64,000 bases of DNA from Actinomycetota bacterium (GCA_026393455.1 JAPLAE010000101.1:1-64000), one strand, 5' to 3'; shown: positions 43,011 to 52,774, counted from the stretch's first letter. Numbers and translations: made by a program. The notes: generated by a model not told the origin, from the letters alone.

Positions 43011-45308
43011 ATGACGAAACCTCACTCCGCCCCCCTGCAACGGTTTCTGCGTCGTCCCCTTCGTTCTGCGAGCACTCTCGCCGGGTTGTTTTTCGCACTT
43101 GCGGTCATCTTGGTGGTTGCCGCGGTCGGAGCGGTTTCCGCTGGGGCCGTCACCGATGAACAGCATTTCCGCCCATCGTTTGTCGGATCCCCGTATTTCG
43201 CGCCGGGACAGGTGTACACCCAGAACTTCCCCGATCCCGATGTGGTGTGGGACGAGGCGACACAGAAGTACTACGCATTTTCGACAACCACTGGTGGTGT
43301 CTATGTGCCGGTGATGTCATCAACAGATCTTGTGACATGGACAGCGCGGTCGAACTATCCGACCAATCCGTCACCGTACGCGAATGCAAATGGGCAAATC
43401 CATGACGCATTGCCAGATCCGTCTCCGACGGGGAGCACCTGGACGTCCGGGGAGAAGAACTTTCCCGATCAACTTTGGGCGCCGTCAGTCGCAAAGTTGT
43501 CAGTCAATGGTTCAAGCGCATGGTTCATGTTTTATGCACTTCGAGTGAATGACTTCGGCCGGCACTGCATCTATTACGCATCAAGTCAGACTCCTGACGG
43601 TCCGTATCTAGATCCGCATCAGATGTGGTGCGGAGATTCGCAGCTTGGTGTGATCGATCCGAGCGTCTTCGCTGATTCGGCGACGGGTAAGACATGGCTG
43701 TTATGGGAAGACCAGGGGAATCCGGGCAGCTACTGGGCATCCATTTTTGCCAAAGAAATAGTGATGACGAGTCGACAAACCGTTGCCTTTGCTCCGGGAA
43801 GTGTTCCCATTTACTTGTTGAAAGCCTCCGAAGGGTGGGAGCGCGGTGTGACGGAAAATCCGTCAATGGCTCGACTTTCTGACGGCGTTCCAACGCTTTT
43901 TTATTCGGGTTCCCACTGGGATTCCGACGGCTATTCGCTGGGAATGGCGAAGTGCGGTGCGCTGCAGTTCAGTTGGACGCCGATCTGCACTCGCGTTGGT
44001 TCAGGTCAAGTGATGTCTCGGCGCCAAGGCATGATGGGAATTGGGGGTTCATCTGTCTTTCGCGGTGCCGGCAATGTTCTTTACGTTGCCAATCACTATT
44101 GGGAAGAAGGTTTCGACCTCAGTTATCCAGAAAATCAGCGACGACTCGTTGTTGACCGCATCTTTGAAACTCCCGGTGGCCTCGCATTCTCGAACGAGCC
44201 GGGGGCAACGGGGGTGGCCGCGGTAAGCGGTTACGTCCCGGTTGGGCCGACGCGTGTTCTCGACACACGGTCGGCACTCGGTACAACTTCAACACGCTCA
44301 CTTGAATCCGGCGAAGTCTTTGTGCTCGACCTTTCAGAACGAACGACAGCGACAACAACGTCGGTCACGATGAACGTCACGGTCGATGGCACCACGGATA
44401 CTGGTTACCTTGCTGTGTACGCATGCGGCGATCCGCCAACGACATCAACACTCAACTATCTTCCCGGTGCGGTTTCGACAAACCTTGTCACGGTTCGGCT
44501 GAATGCAAGCCGCAAAGTGTGTTTCTATTCTCAATCTGCAACTCACTTGATCGTGGACTTTCAAGGTCTGTATGACTCTGCGGTTTCCTCCGCGGTAACT
44601 CCGGTAACTCCGACTCGAGTTCTCGACACGAGGCATTCGACGGCGGTTTCTGCCAACGGCCAGGTACAGGTCCCGATAACTGGCCCGGCTGGAGTCCCAT
44701 CTGGGGCAACAGCAGTGCTCGTAAGCCTCACTGCTGATGGCGCCAGTGGTTCTGGATATCTCACGGCGTGGCAGTGCGGAGGTACTCGGCCAACCGTGTC
44801 GAATGTGAATTATCAGTCGAAGGTGCCGTCAGGCAACGGCGCGATTATCCCGCTTTCTCCGGGCGGTTCGATCTGTGTTTATTCGCTACTTGACACAAAC
44901 GTCATCGTCGATGTTTTTGGCTATGTCGGGCCATCGGGACAACGACTCAATATCTCGACACCAACCCGAGTGTTTGACTCGCGTTCGTCCATCGGGTTGG
45001 TCAATGGTGGACAGACGGTCCCTGTACAGGTGACGGGTGCAGGAAAAGCAGCGGTTGGTTCGTCTGCGGTCGAGGTCAATATCACCGCGACTGATGCTCG
45101 AAGCCCCGGGTGGGTTTCGGTATTTCCGTGTTCAACTCCGCCGGCACCTGGTTCGGAAACCTCCGTGCTGAATCTTGTGACTGGCCAAACTAAAGCCGCA
45201 CATGTCGTCGTGCCTGTCGGAACAACCGGTGTCGATGCCGGCAAGATCTGTCTGCGTGCGCAAAACGCGACACAACTCATCGTTGATCTGTCTGGCGGTT
45301 ACAGCTAG
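43011..45308 (+). CDS. Secreted GH43-like five-bladed propeller protein with three C-terminal PTRVLDTR-type repeats
   Basis: Protein of 765 aa. A Sec signal (residues 1-47, helix TLAGLFFALAVILVVAAVGAV) is followed by a GH43/arabinanase-like propeller (about 60-395): NFPDPDVVWDEATQKYYAFS with the conserved Asp, then DPSVFADSATGKTWLLWED and a later Glu candidate in GWERGVTENPSM. Three repeats of about 115 residues begin at about 408 (PTRVLDTR), 531 (PTRVLDTR) and 648 (PTRVFDSR), each with two Cys and a final LIVDFQG/VIVDVFG/LIVDLSG strand. Such repeats are common at the C-terminus of Acidimicrobiia surface proteins. Probable extracellular polysaccharide degrader. Confidence 0.8.
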   Translation: MTKPHSAPLQRFLRRPLRSASTLAGLFFALAVILVVAAVGAVSAGAVTDEQHFRPSFVGSPYFAPGQVYTQNFPDPDVVWDEATQKYYAFSTTTGGVYVPVMSSTDLVTWTARSNYPTNPSPYANANGQIHDALPDPSPTGSTWTSGEKNFPDQLWAPSVAKLSVNGSSAWFMFYALRVNDFGRHCIYYASSQTPDGPYLDPHQMWCGDSQLGVIDPSVFADSATGKTWLLWEDQGNPGSYWASIFAKEIVMTSRQTVAFAPGSVPIYLLKASEGWERGVTENPSMARLSDGVPTLFYSGSHWDSDGYSLGMAKCGALQFSWTPICTRVGSGQVMSRRQGMMGIGGSSVFRGAGNVLYVANHYWEEGFDLSYPENQRRLVVDRIFETPGGLAFSNEPGATGVAAVSGYVPVGPTRVLDTRSALGTTSTRSLESGEVFVLDLSERTTATTTSVTMNVTVDGTTDTGYLAVYACGDPPTTSTLNYLPGAVSTNLVTVRLNASRKVCFYSQSATHLIVDFQGLYDSAVSSAVTPVTPTRVLDTRHSTAVSANGQVQVPITGPAGVPSGATAVLVSLTADGASGSGYLTAWQCGGTRPTVSNVNYQSKVPSGNGAIIPLSPGGSICVYSLLDTNVIVDVFGYVGPSGQRLNISTPTRVFDSRSSIGLVNGGQTVPVQVTGAGKAAVGSSAVEVNITATDARSPGWVSVFPCSTPPAPGSETSVLNLVTGQTKAAHVVVPVGTTGVDAGKICLRAQNATQLIVDLSGGYS

Positions 45309-45327
45309 CCGGTAGGCAGTCCTGCGT

Positions 45328-45402
45328 GGCACCCCCAACGGGATTTGAACCCGTGCGTCCACCTTGAGAGGGTGGTGTCCTAGGCCGCTAGACGATGGGG
45401 GC
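45328..45402 (-). tRNA. tRNA-Glu (anticodon CUC)
   Basis: Minus-strand cloverleaf. Acceptor GCCCCCA (45402-45396) pairs with TGGGGGT, with G1-U72. Anticodon stem CCACC/GGTGG carries loop CTCTCAA (anticodon CTC). T-arm ACGGG-TTCAAAT-CCCGT, discriminator G at 45331, and encoded CCA at 45330-45328. A nearby gltX (22547) charges it. Confidence 0.93.
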
Positions 45403-45523
45403 CGGTGTCACGCTTGCGTTGCTGGGCAAAGCCACAGCAGACCGGAGAGCATAGCGGGGGTCGAAGTTCAGATACCAAGCGGTCAATGACCGGTGGATCG
45501 AATGTGTGACGATGAAGTTCCGC

Positions 45524-46177
45524 TTAGATCTCTGAGTCGCGATTTGGTTCAGGTGGGAACTGGACATCGGCAGATGGACGCAGCGGACGAACGCCTTCGA
45601 TGGGGCCGACTCCCCGAACGGTGACCTCTTTCGGTGGTCCGATCTCGACCCAATCGGGCACGCCATTAAGTGCTGACGGGTGTGCGAGCAATTGGCCAGG
45701 TTCGGCTTCGTCGCAAAGCCGAGCAGCAAGATTGACGGGGCGACCGATGTAATCGTCACCATCGAACAACAAGGCTGTTCCGCTGGCGACGCCAGCTCGA
45801 AGGTCGATCGCGAATGATTCGAATCTGCCCGTCATTTCCGCAACGGTCGCCACGATGGGGCCAGGCTTCACGCCAACAAGGAGAACGCCGTCGCCTAACC
45901 ATTTGGCAACGCGCACGCCGCGTCGACCGGCAACTTCTTTCACTGCTGAGCGGAATACTTCAAGCGCGCGCACAGCGCGTCGAGGTCCATGTCGTTCGGT
46001 GAGTGCGGTAAACCCGCAGATATCAATGAACGCAAAGGTTCGTTCGAGAGCAATTGGTCCGCCAGTGGGCGGGACGTCCTCTGGGCGTTCGGTACCCATA
46101 CCGGTGGCTGGTGGGGGCGTCATAGGGCCGGCAGCGTTGGCGTCGGATTCTTTCGAGAAGTCGGGATCATCAGGCAT
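45524..46177 (-). CDS. Adenylate/guanylate cyclase domain protein (class III)
   Basis: Protein of 217 aa. After an unstructured Pro-rich N-terminus (1-45) comes one class III cyclase homology domain: TFAFIDICGFTALTERHGPRRA with the first metal Asp, then KWLGDGVLLVG (GDG with the second Asp), RAGVASGTALLFDGDDYIGRPVNLAARL. It makes cAMP or another cyclic nucleotide as a dimer; the substrate-specifying residues cannot be assigned reliably by eye. It has no membrane or sensor domain. Downstream of tesB on the same strand with a 77-nt gap. Confidence 0.83.
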   Translation of the reverse strand: MPDDPDFSKESDANAAGPMTPPPATGMGTERPEDVPPTGGPIALERTFAFIDICGFTALTERHGPRRAVRALEVFRSAVKEVAGRRGVRVAKWLGDGVLLVGVKPGPIVATVAEMTGRFESFAIDLRAGVASGTALLFDGDDYIGRPVNLAARLCDEAEPGQLLAHPSALNGVPDWVEIGPPKEVTVRGVGPIEGVRPLRPSADVQFPPEPNRDSEI

Positions 46178-46254
46178 TTCTTATGACGATGACACAGATT
46201 GCACCCTGTGCGCAGCCGAGTTTCGAAAATATCCGATGAACTCAGAGGAACGGT

Positions 46255-47052
46255 TCAGCGTCGAGGGCGACCGAGGGCCTCTTGAACGGCCGTGGCCACG
46301 TGGGTGCCGGACTGGTTGAAGACTCGAGCGATCGAAAGTCCGCGCGCATCAGACATTCCTTGGCCGTCAAGCGTGAAACACAGCCAGTCGTCGACTCGTA
46401 GCGGACGATGGAACCAAAGTGCGTGGTCAAGGCTTGCGGTCATGAGTTTCTCGAAATCGCCAATGAGGCTGTGTCCTGTGAGTGCCGCTCCAAGGAGGTG
46501 CTCATCGGAGAGGTAGGCGAGTGCACACGCATTCATCACTGGGTCATCGCCGAATGATTCTTCGGCTCGCATCCACGCAGTCTTGGCCATGCCGTGAGCA
46601 TCGCGGAGTGCTCGAGTCTGGAAGAACAGGGGTGTTTCTTCATCCTCGAGCGCGTCAGGCTGCGGTGTATCGGCCGGCAGAAACGTTGCCTCGCGCTCTT
46701 CGCTTTCTTCTGGCGTATGAAAACTCGCGATGCAATTGAGAATCGCACCACCCGACTGTGATGCGACAACTTGTCTGGTGGAAAACGAACGACCATCGCG
46801 AATTCGTTGAACTTCGTACAGCACAGGCGCTGCTTCATCACCTGGGCGGACGTAATACGCGTGCATTGAATGAGGGATCTGTCCATCGTCAACGGTGAGT
46901 GCAGCAGCGCGGAGGGCTTGAGCGATTGCTTGACCGCCGTAAATTCGGCCCCAGCCGGTATGCGCGCTTGGGGCGAGAAACGCATCGGGGCTCACTGCTT
47001 CGAGGGTGAGCAGCGTCCGGAGGTCAGTGGCGAGGGGAAGCTCAAGAGTCAC
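46255..47052 (-). CDS. tesB: Acyl-CoA thioesterase II
   Basis: Protein of 265 aa, double hot-dog fold. The N-terminal half contains GWGRIYGGQAIAQALRAA and HSMHAYYVRPGDEAAPVLYEV; the C-terminal half has LDHALWFHRPLRVDDWLCF, the TesB signature with the catalytic Asp, and ARVFNQSGTHVATAVQEAL. It hydrolyses medium/long acyl-CoA in the cytoplasm. The start is the GTG at 47052 (V-T-L-E-L-P). Divergent from the aquaporin gene. Confidence 0.9.
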   Translation of the reverse strand: MTLELPLATDLRTLLTLEAVSPDAFLAPSAHTGWGRIYGGQAIAQALRAAALTVDDGQIPHSMHAYYVRPGDEAAPVLYEVQRIRDGRSFSTRQVVASQSGGAILNCIASFHTPEESEEREATFLPADTPQPDALEDEETPLFFQTRALRDAHGMAKTAWMRAEESFGDDPVMNACALAYLSDEHLLGAALTGHSLIGDFEKLMTASLDHALWFHRPLRVDDWLCFTLDGQGMSDARGLSIARVFNQSGTHVATAVQEALGRPRR

Positions 47053-47210
47053 GGTAGGAGCCTGCCATGTGCGGGCATGTGGTCTCAGTTTTCGGACTCC
47101 AGCAAACTCGAATGCGATTTATTCGTCTATCCACCCTTCGTGGGACCGGCGCTTCTACCGTTTTCTTCGTCGCCGACTCCCGGCGATACATGACACCCCA
47201 AGGGGGACCA

Positions 47211-47966
47211 ATGGACATGGGCAAGAAGCTCATCGCCGAGGCGATCGGAACGTTCTGGCTAGTTCTCGGCGGCTGTGGGAGTGCTGTGCTGGCGGCAAAA
47301 TTGATCAGCAGCAGCGATGGCATTCAGTTAGGTATCGGTCTTGTAGGTGTGTCGTTTGCGTTTGGTCTCACTGTGCTGACGATGGCTTATGCGGTTGGTC
47401 ATATTTCTGGCGGTCACTTCAACCCGGCCGTCACCATCGGGTTATGGGTCTCAAAGCGTTTCCCGACGAAGGAAGTACTTCCCTACGTCATTGTTCAGGT
47501 AGTTGGCGCGATTCTCGCGGCGCTGACGCTGTGGGCGATTGCCTCCGGACGCGCAGGGTTTGACCTCAAGGTCGATGGACTTGCTGCGAACGGATATGGC
47601 GCGCATTCGCCAGGCGGATTCAATCTCGCCGCTGGCCTCATCACTGAAATCGTGATGACCGCAGGGTTCCTCTTCGTGATTCTCGGAGCGACGGCGAAGA
47701 AAGCAGTTGGGGCAGCAGCGCCGATGGCCATTGGCTTCGCGCTTGTGCTTATTCACTTGATTTCGATTCCGGTGACGAATACTTCGGTGAATCCGGCGCG
47801 ATCTACGGGACCGGCAATTGTTCAGGGTGGTTGGGCGCTTGGTCAGCTTTGGCTGTTCTGGGTTGCACCGATTATTGGCGCGATTATCTCCGGACTTGTA
47901 TGGCGATTCCTGAGCCCATCAGACAGCACTCTTGACGACGAACCAGAAGAGGCACGTGCCTACTGA
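47211..47966 (+). CDS. aqpZ: Aquaporin Z-type MIP channel
   Basis: Protein of 251 aa with six membrane helices and both half-helices: GGHFNPAV near residue 69 and [12 protein letters not shown] near 192. The [26 protein letters not shown] start and the NPARSTGPA context are those of AqpZ water channels rather than glycerol facilitators. AGGGGG at 47201-47206 lies 4 nt before ATG 47211. A hairpin terminator follows. Monocistronic. Confidence 0.92.
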   Translation: MDMGKKLIAEAIGTFWLVLGGCGSAVLAAKLISSSDGIQLGIGLVGVSFAFGLTVLTMAYAVGHISGGHFNPAVTIGLWVSKRFPTKEVLPYVIVQVVGAILAALTLWAIASGRAGFDLKVDGLAANGYGAHSPGGFNLAAGLITEIVMTAGFLFVILGATAKKAVGAAAPMAIGFALVLIHLISIPVTNTSVNPARSTGPAIVQGGWALGQLWLFWVAPIIGAIISGLVWRFLSPSDSTLDDEPEEARAY

Positions 47967-47993
47967 GTTTGCGTAATAGGTGTGAGTGAGAGC

Positions 47994-48033
47994 GGTCTGG
48001 CATTCCGATGGAGTGTCAGGCCGTTTCTGTTTT
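47994..48033 (+). terminator. Terminator after aquaporin gene
   Basis: GGTCTGGCATTCC (47994-48006) pairs with GGAGTGTCAGGCC (48010-48022) over 13 bp including G-U pairs, loop GAT, tail GTTTCTGTTTT. Best U-rich tail of the protein-gene terminators seen here. Confidence 0.75.
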
Positions 48034-48076
48034 CGGAAGATGGGCTGCGTCGAAAGACGATCGTGAGTGAAGTCGC

Positions 48077-49528
48077 TCACGCGTGAATTTCTGGAACCCG
48101 TTCATTCCAGTTGCATGCCGCTTCGAGTTCAGATGCAAGACGAATGAGTAAGTCTTCGCGTCCAAACGGTGCAACAAACTGAATTCCAACGGGTAATCCG
48201 TTTTCGGTCCACCAAAGCGGCAGTGAGATCGCGGGTTGCCCAGTGACGTTGAATTGCGCGGTGTATTGCATGATCGAGGTCACTCGCCCGAGGCCTTCGA
48301 TCGGATCGCTCAGCCAACCAATTTTTGGCGGTGCACTGTTCAGTACTGGGGTGCAGAGGATGTCGAAACCATTGGGATTGAACGCGCTCGTCCACCAAGT
48401 GGCCATGCGACGAGACCATTCCTGCTGCCAGAAGATTGCATCGAGATACTGAGGAGCGGTGAATGAACGGCCGATCGTCGCGAACATCCAATTGCGCTCT
48501 TCGACATCGACTTCGGTGATGTCTCGTCCGAGCACCCGTCCCCATTCGTCAAGGTCGTGTGCGATGTGGGCAGCGATGACGGTTGTAAATGCGTTGGTGA
48601 ATTCAGGGTCACCCATCGCCTCTGGGTGCGAATCTTCGATCTTGTGTCCGAGTTGTTCGAGCAGTGACGCAGCAAAGCGAACGGCGCTGGTCATTTCCGA
48701 CGAGGTCTCGACGTAAGGGAGGAGAGGGTGGTCGAGGATTCCGATGCGCAGTGAGCCAGGATCGCGGCCGACTTCTTCGGCAAGAGGTCGTAGCAACGGG
48801 GGAGTGGCGTAGGCATCTCCTGGCATCGGACCAGACATTGCGTCGAGAAGGGCAGCGGTATCGCGCACCGTTCGCGTAACGACGCCGTTGGTGGTTGAAC
48901 CGGCCCATGATTCGCTAATGGCTGGTCCAAGTGGAACTCGACCACGCGTGGGTTTGAGCCCAACCAGTCCGCATTCGCTCGCCGGAATACGAATCGAACC
49001 GCCACCATCGCTGGCGTGAGCGGCAGGCACCATGAACGACGCGACTGCAGCTGCAGATCCGCCAGAGGATCCGCCTGTCGAATAGCCGGGGTTCCAAGGG
49101 TTGAGGGTGGCGCCGTGTGACTCAGGCTCGGTTGTGATGGTGGTGCCGAACTCGGGAGTGTTCGTTCGTCCAACGATCACGACACCAGCAGCCCGCAGTC
49201 GTGAAGTGACGTAGTCGTCTCTATCGGAGATGTACCCAGCGTTTTTGAGAAACGAAGTGCCAGCGTGATGAGGATCACCCACACTGCGGGTTTCGAGATC
49301 TTTGAGGAGGAAGGGCACGCCACGAAACGGGCCGTCGGGAAGTGCGCCTTCGGCTTCGGTCCGAGCCTTCTCGAATCGCTCATGGATAACAGCGTTGAGT
49401 ATCGGGTTGACCAATTCGATGCACGCTATCGCTGCATCAACGAGGTCTAGGGGTCGGACCTCGCCCGACTGGACGAGTTCAGCTTGCGCGGTGGCATCAA
49501 GTTGAGCAAAGTCGGAGGTTGAAGTCAT
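48077..49528 (-). CDS. Amidase signature family enzyme
   Basis: Protein of 483 aa. The Ser-cisSer-Lys triad is present: Lys in VPFLLKDLE near residue 75, and the Gly/Ser-rich [34 protein letters not shown] at about 150-185 (split here by function). Family members hydrolyse amides; GatA is excluded because there are no gatC/gatB neighbours and the C-terminus differs. TAGTTT at 49540-49535 gives +1 exactly on ATG 49528. It lies downstream of the double-TetR regulator on the same strand with a 39-nt gap, so it may be a target. Confidence 0.86.
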   Translation of the reverse strand: MTSTSDFAQLDATAQAELVQSGEVRPLDLVDAAIACIELVNPILNAVIHERFEKARTEAEGALPDGPFRGVPFLLKDLETRSVGDPHHAGTSFLKNAGYISDRDDYVTSRLRAAGVVIVGRTNTPEFGTTITTEPESHGATLNPWNPGYSTGGSSGGSAAAVASFMVPAAHASDGGGSIRIPASECGLVGLKPTRGRVPLGPAISESWAGSTTNGVVTRTVRDTAALLDAMSGPMPGDAYATPPLLRPLAEEVGRDPGSLRIGILDHPLLPYVETSSEMTSAVRFAASLLEQLGHKIEDSHPEAMGDPEFTNAFTTVIAAHIAHDLDEWGRVLGRDITEVDVEERNWMFATIGRSFTAPQYLDAIFWQQEWSRRMATWWTSAFNPNGFDILCTPVLNSAPPKIGWLSDPIEGLGRVTSIMQYTAQFNVTGQPAISLPLWWTENGLPVGIQFVAPFGREDLLIRLASELEAACNWNERVPEIHA

Positions 49529-49567
49529 CCCCGGAAACTATCGCCAGGAAATTATGCGTGCCGATCT

Positions 49568-50806
49568 TCAGTTCGGCTGGGTTCGCATGACTTCCATCGC
49601 CGTTGTGTAAAACGTGGTCGCTGCTTCTGGCTTGAGTTCAGGGAAGGCTGCGCAAACGAGACCAGCCCCCACTGGGTTGACCGACAGGAACCACACTGCA
49701 GTTTCGGCGTCAATATCTGATCGGAGGAGTCCCTCGCCTTGGGCGTTCCTCACGAAATTCGCCATATTGGCGAGCGTGGCCTCTTGAAGTGATCCAACCA
49801 CGGCGGCAACTTCGGGCTCGTGCCGTGATGCATCGCGAGCGGCGAGGCGAAGCCCACGGTTGTCCAAATCGGAGTTGTCATTTAAACGAACTATGAGGTC
49901 GGAAACCGCTGGATCTGAAATCGCCTGGGATGATGCAAGCGTTTGAACAACGTCGAACCCGACGATTTGAGCACCAGCGCTGAGTTTGTCGATGATGACG
50001 GCGTTCATGAGGCCGGCCTTTCCGGCAAAGCGGTTGTAGATGGCGCCCGTTGTGAGCCGGGCGCGACGTGCGATATCGGCAACTGCAGCCGCGTGGTAGC
50101 CCTTCTCTGCAAAAACCTCGGCGGCGGAATTGACGAGAGCCTCATGGATTGCGTCGTGCTCGAGGATTTCATAGTGGGGGGCGTTGGACACGACGCGTGC
50201 CTTGTTCGGACGTTGAGCGGTAAGTGGAGTTGAAAGGGGAACATTCGTCACGGTCAAGCGCACGAGGTCGTCGACGGATTTCATGTAGCGCTTGGGAGGT
50301 TCGCTGACGATTCCAAAGACGTAGGAGCCAACCCAGCTCGCACCGCGCATGAGAACTTGGACTAATGGGTCTTGGCCGTCTCGCACTTCACCGCGAGCAG
50401 CAGCCTTGTCGCGTTCGACGAGCGCGGTGTCTGCGCGACGTCGGAGAAAGCCGTAGACCGAATCGTGGAGAGATGGGTTGTGGCGCGCTGCCAGGAGAAG
50501 TTCGGCCATAACGCCAAGTTGATTGCCGTTGAGTTTCGGCGAATCTGATGAGCCTGACCAGAACGCAATTGCTGCAGCGTCTAGTTGCCCGCCGAATTTT
50601 GGTTCGATGCGCTCGACTATGAGTGCTTCGATAAGAGATTCTTTGGTGGGGAATCTGTTGTAGATCGCGCTCGTCGCAAACCCACAGGTTTGGGCAACGG
50701 AGGTGAGCGCCGTGGCGTCGTAGCCAACGTGAAGAAGTTCGGTGGCAGCCGCATCGAGGAGTTCGATCCGAATTTCAGCTGAGCGTTGGCGACTGACTTT
50801 GACCAC
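49568..50806 (-). CDS. TetR-type regulator with two tandem HTH/TetR units in one polypeptide
   Basis: Protein of 412 aa, twice the usual TetR length. The first HTH is at about residues 8-60 (IELLDAAATELLHVGYDATALTSVAQ, then ATSAIYNRFPTKESLIEALI). The second is at about 222-275 (ALVNSAAEVFAEKGYHAAAVADIARRA, then TTGAIYNRFAGKAGLMNAVI). Each is followed by a helical ligand-domain-like segment, so one chain could mimic a TetR dimer. I choose GTG 50806 because a perfect palindrome (50846-50862) overlaps the alternative TTG start at 50848. GGAAGG lies upstream. Confidence 0.83.
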   Translation of the reverse strand: MVKVSRQRSAEIRIELLDAAATELLHVGYDATALTSVAQTCGFATSAIYNRFPTKESLIEALIVERIEPKFGGQLDAAAIAFWSGSSDSPKLNGNQLGVMAELLLAARHNPSLHDSVYGFLRRRADTALVERDKAAARGEVRDGQDPLVQVLMRGASWVGSYVFGIVSEPPKRYMKSVDDLVRLTVTNVPLSTPLTAQRPNKARVVSNAPHYEILEHDAIHEALVNSAAEVFAEKGYHAAAVADIARRARLTTGAIYNRFAGKAGLMNAVIIDKLSAGAQIVGFDVVQTLASSQAISDPAVSDLIVRLNDNSDLDNRGLRLAARDASRHEPEVAAVVGSLQEATLANMANFVRNAQGEGLLRSDIDAETAVWFLSVNPVGAGLVCAAFPELKPEAATTFYTTAMEVMRTQPN

Positions 50807-50845
50807 GGTGGGTGGACCTTCCGTAACTTTGAGGTGACGCAGGAT

Positions 50846-50862
50846 CAAATAAAAGTTATTTG
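50846..50862. promoter_or_regulatory. Perfect palindrome, probable operator of the double-TetR regulator
   Basis: CAAATAA (50846-50852), AAG, TTATTTG (50856-50862): 7-bp perfect arms. A minus-strand TAACTT (50858-50853) -10 candidate lies inside it. The flank to 51064 (about 200 nt) is AT-richer than genes around it and holds a further imperfect repeat ACAGA/TCTGT (50889-50905), but no coding frame that I can support. Confidence 0.6.
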
Positions 50863-51064
50863 TTCAATAGCGCTCACGCCATAATGCCACAGATAGCGCT
50901 TCTGTGTTTTTCTCTGTGAGTTGAGCCAACGGGCAACGTTTCGTTGCTCGAAGACACCGAACGGACACGCACGATCAACGGAAGATCAGCAAACCTAGTT
51001 ATCGCTGGGCACTTGGGAACGCTACGGGCACTCGGCGTCTGGACGCAGCCGCCCACTGTTCGGA

Positions 51065-51811
51065 TCAGGAACTGCTCGCGCTACCTACGTGGAGGGGGCA
51101 GCCGGAGGGGAGTCCGAGAGAGCGGGCTGCATTGTTTGTCAGGAGTCCCACCGGAGTGGCTGCATCGGTAATGCGCGGCAACGCGACCATCCACGATGTT
51201 GTTGGATCAACAACATCGAGCATCGATGCACACCAAGCACCTGACTGTCGGTCGACAACACCAGTGCCGATAGCAGTGGTCATGCTTATCGCGTGGTCAC
51301 CGCCGAGTTGTCGCATGTAAAAACCGATCGGGACGGTGATGGTGTGAAGGTCAGCCCACGCCTCGGGCGAAGTGCGGCGCAGCCACGAGAGCAATGCGAC
51401 AGTCGAGCCTGCTTCGGGAAGGACGCCAGTGATCTCGCGCCACGAATCTGCACCGCCAGCGAATTGTGTGACGAGCAACTTGGCATCTGTGTCTGAATCG
51501 ACGTGGTCGCCAGGTACTGCAGCACACACGATTCCGGAAGAATCGAATGCGACGAGGCCGCCAGCGGGTTCATTGCCGGATAGTTCGATGAGCCGGATGT
51601 CTTTGATTGTGAGACCGAGTGCCGCGAGCCCGTCGGTTGCGGTGTGGGCTGCGCTGATGAGCGATTCCCACCAGTTCGTCGCTGTCTCTTTCGCTGTCTT
51701 TCTGGAACCGTGAAGCGAACGGCCTTCTGCAACGATGGAATGGGCTGCGATGTCAATGATCGTTACTGCAGTGGAATCAGCAGACCAGTCGATGGTCAGC
51801 ACGAGTGTCAT
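51065..51811 (-). CDS. FGGY-type sugar kinase N-terminal domain only (truncated, possible pseudogene)
   Basis: Protein of 248 aa. The N-terminus LVLTIDWSADSTAVTIIDI resembles the phosphate-1 loop of FGGY kinases, and the sequence follows the first ASKHA domain (ELSGNEPAGGLVAFDSSGIV, then GSTVALLSWLRRTSPEAW and YMRQLGGDHAISMTTAIGTGVVD). It stops at ...HVGSASSS where xylulokinase-like proteins enter the second domain. About 230 residues, including the ATP-binding half, are missing, and the downstream 200 nt encode nothing similar in any frame I read. Either a remnant or a domain with a new role; catalysis is unlikely. Confidence 0.55.
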   Translation of the reverse strand: MTLVLTIDWSADSTAVTIIDIAAHSIVAEGRSLHGSRKTAKETATNWWESLISAAHTATDGLAALGLTIKDIRLIELSGNEPAGGLVAFDSSGIVCAAVPGDHVDSDTDAKLLVTQFAGGADSWREITGVLPEAGSTVALLSWLRRTSPEAWADLHTITVPIGFYMRQLGGDHAISMTTAIGTGVVDRQSGAWCASMLDVVDPTTSWMVALPRITDAATPVGLLTNNAARSLGLPSGCPLHVGSASSS

Positions 51812-51861
51812 GTTGTGAGCCTGCCACGGGCGGCCTGCGCTCTACGAGTGCAAGGAGCGAT

Positions 51862-52665
51862 TCACTCACAGAATCGAACGGTTGCCCAGAGTCGGTCGAA
51901 GGTCGCTGGCCCGAGAACCGCTTCGAGAGCATCGACGAGGTCGGCGCGATCGGGAAGTGAGTCCATTGCCCATCGGGAGAACATGCCGCAATCCATCCAG
52001 GTTGCGAGTTTGGCTGCGTCGCTGCCGAAGGGGAATCCGCCTACCGTCGCGATCACCCTGCGAAATCGCTCCCAATCAAGTGAGGTTCCGAGCGAACGGG
52101 TCGCTTCGGCGAGTGTCGCGGGAGTGACAGGCCACTCTGCCGAAGACCCCGCTGGATGCAGTCCAACGATGTGTGACCATTCCAGTTCGGGCTCGTGAAG
52201 AGCGTGACGCACAAGTACTTCGAGCCACGCGGTAACGACGAAGTTGGTCATTGGTTCTGATGGGGGTGATGTGGAGAGACCAAGTGTGCGCCGACACGCA
52301 TCGGGGACTCGACCTTGTTGCGGTAAGACCGTTGGACCGAACCAGCGGGAGTCAGCCTCGTCACTCAGGACGGTGATGGCGCAACCATTTCGATTCACGA
52401 CATGAACAACGGTGTGATGGCCGGGGAATGTTCCTGCGTTCGTGGGCTGAGTGATCTCGGCCGGAGCGCGCACACCCACTGCAGTAATGGAATCAGCGGC
52501 AGATCGGCCAAGAAGCCCAGTGACCGGATCGGTGGAATCAAGTTCGTGAATTTCTGCGATGACATCACCGGTGTAGGTGATGAACGTTGCAATGTTGGGA
52601 GACAATGTTTCGAGATCAAGCGTGATCTGGGCCAGGGTCTCGACGGCAACGGCTGTGGTGTGCAT
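51862..52665 (-). CDS. Hypothetical protein (267 aa)
   Basis: Not recognised. From ATG 52665 (M-H-T-T-A-V) the first 110 residues look beta-rich (ATFITYTGDVIAEIHELDS, HTVVHVVNRNGCAITVLSD), and the rest is helical with many Trp (LEWSHIVGLHPAGSSAEW, TSLDWERFRRVIATVGGFPFG). There is no signal peptide or membrane span. It precedes the FGGY-like fragment by 50 nt on the same strand and follows the exonuclease gene; these may form a loose operon. Confidence 0.62.
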   Translation of the reverse strand: MHTTAVAVETLAQITLDLETLSPNIATFITYTGDVIAEIHELDSTDPVTGLLGRSAADSITAVGVRAPAEITQPTNAGTFPGHHTVVHVVNRNGCAITVLSDEADSRWFGPTVLPQQGRVPDACRRTLGLSTSPPSEPMTNFVVTAWLEVLVRHALHEPELEWSHIVGLHPAGSSAEWPVTPATLAEATRSLGTSLDWERFRRVIATVGGFPFGSDAAKLATWMDCGMFSRWAMDSLPDRADLVDALEAVLGPATFDRLWATVRFCE

Positions 52666-52774
52666 GGGACGGTCTCTCCGCGTCGGTTGACAACGGCGAC
52701 CGGTTTCGGGTGATCGCAATCCCTCGGAGAAATCTGGCGGCTACCCAAGAAAACGACAAGGGCTATTTGGCCGC

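Noticed and set aside
44200-45300. Tandem DNA repeats in the 3' half of the GH43-like gene
   Set aside because: The repetition is at protein level (three diverged domains); no near-identical DNA repeat units are visible.
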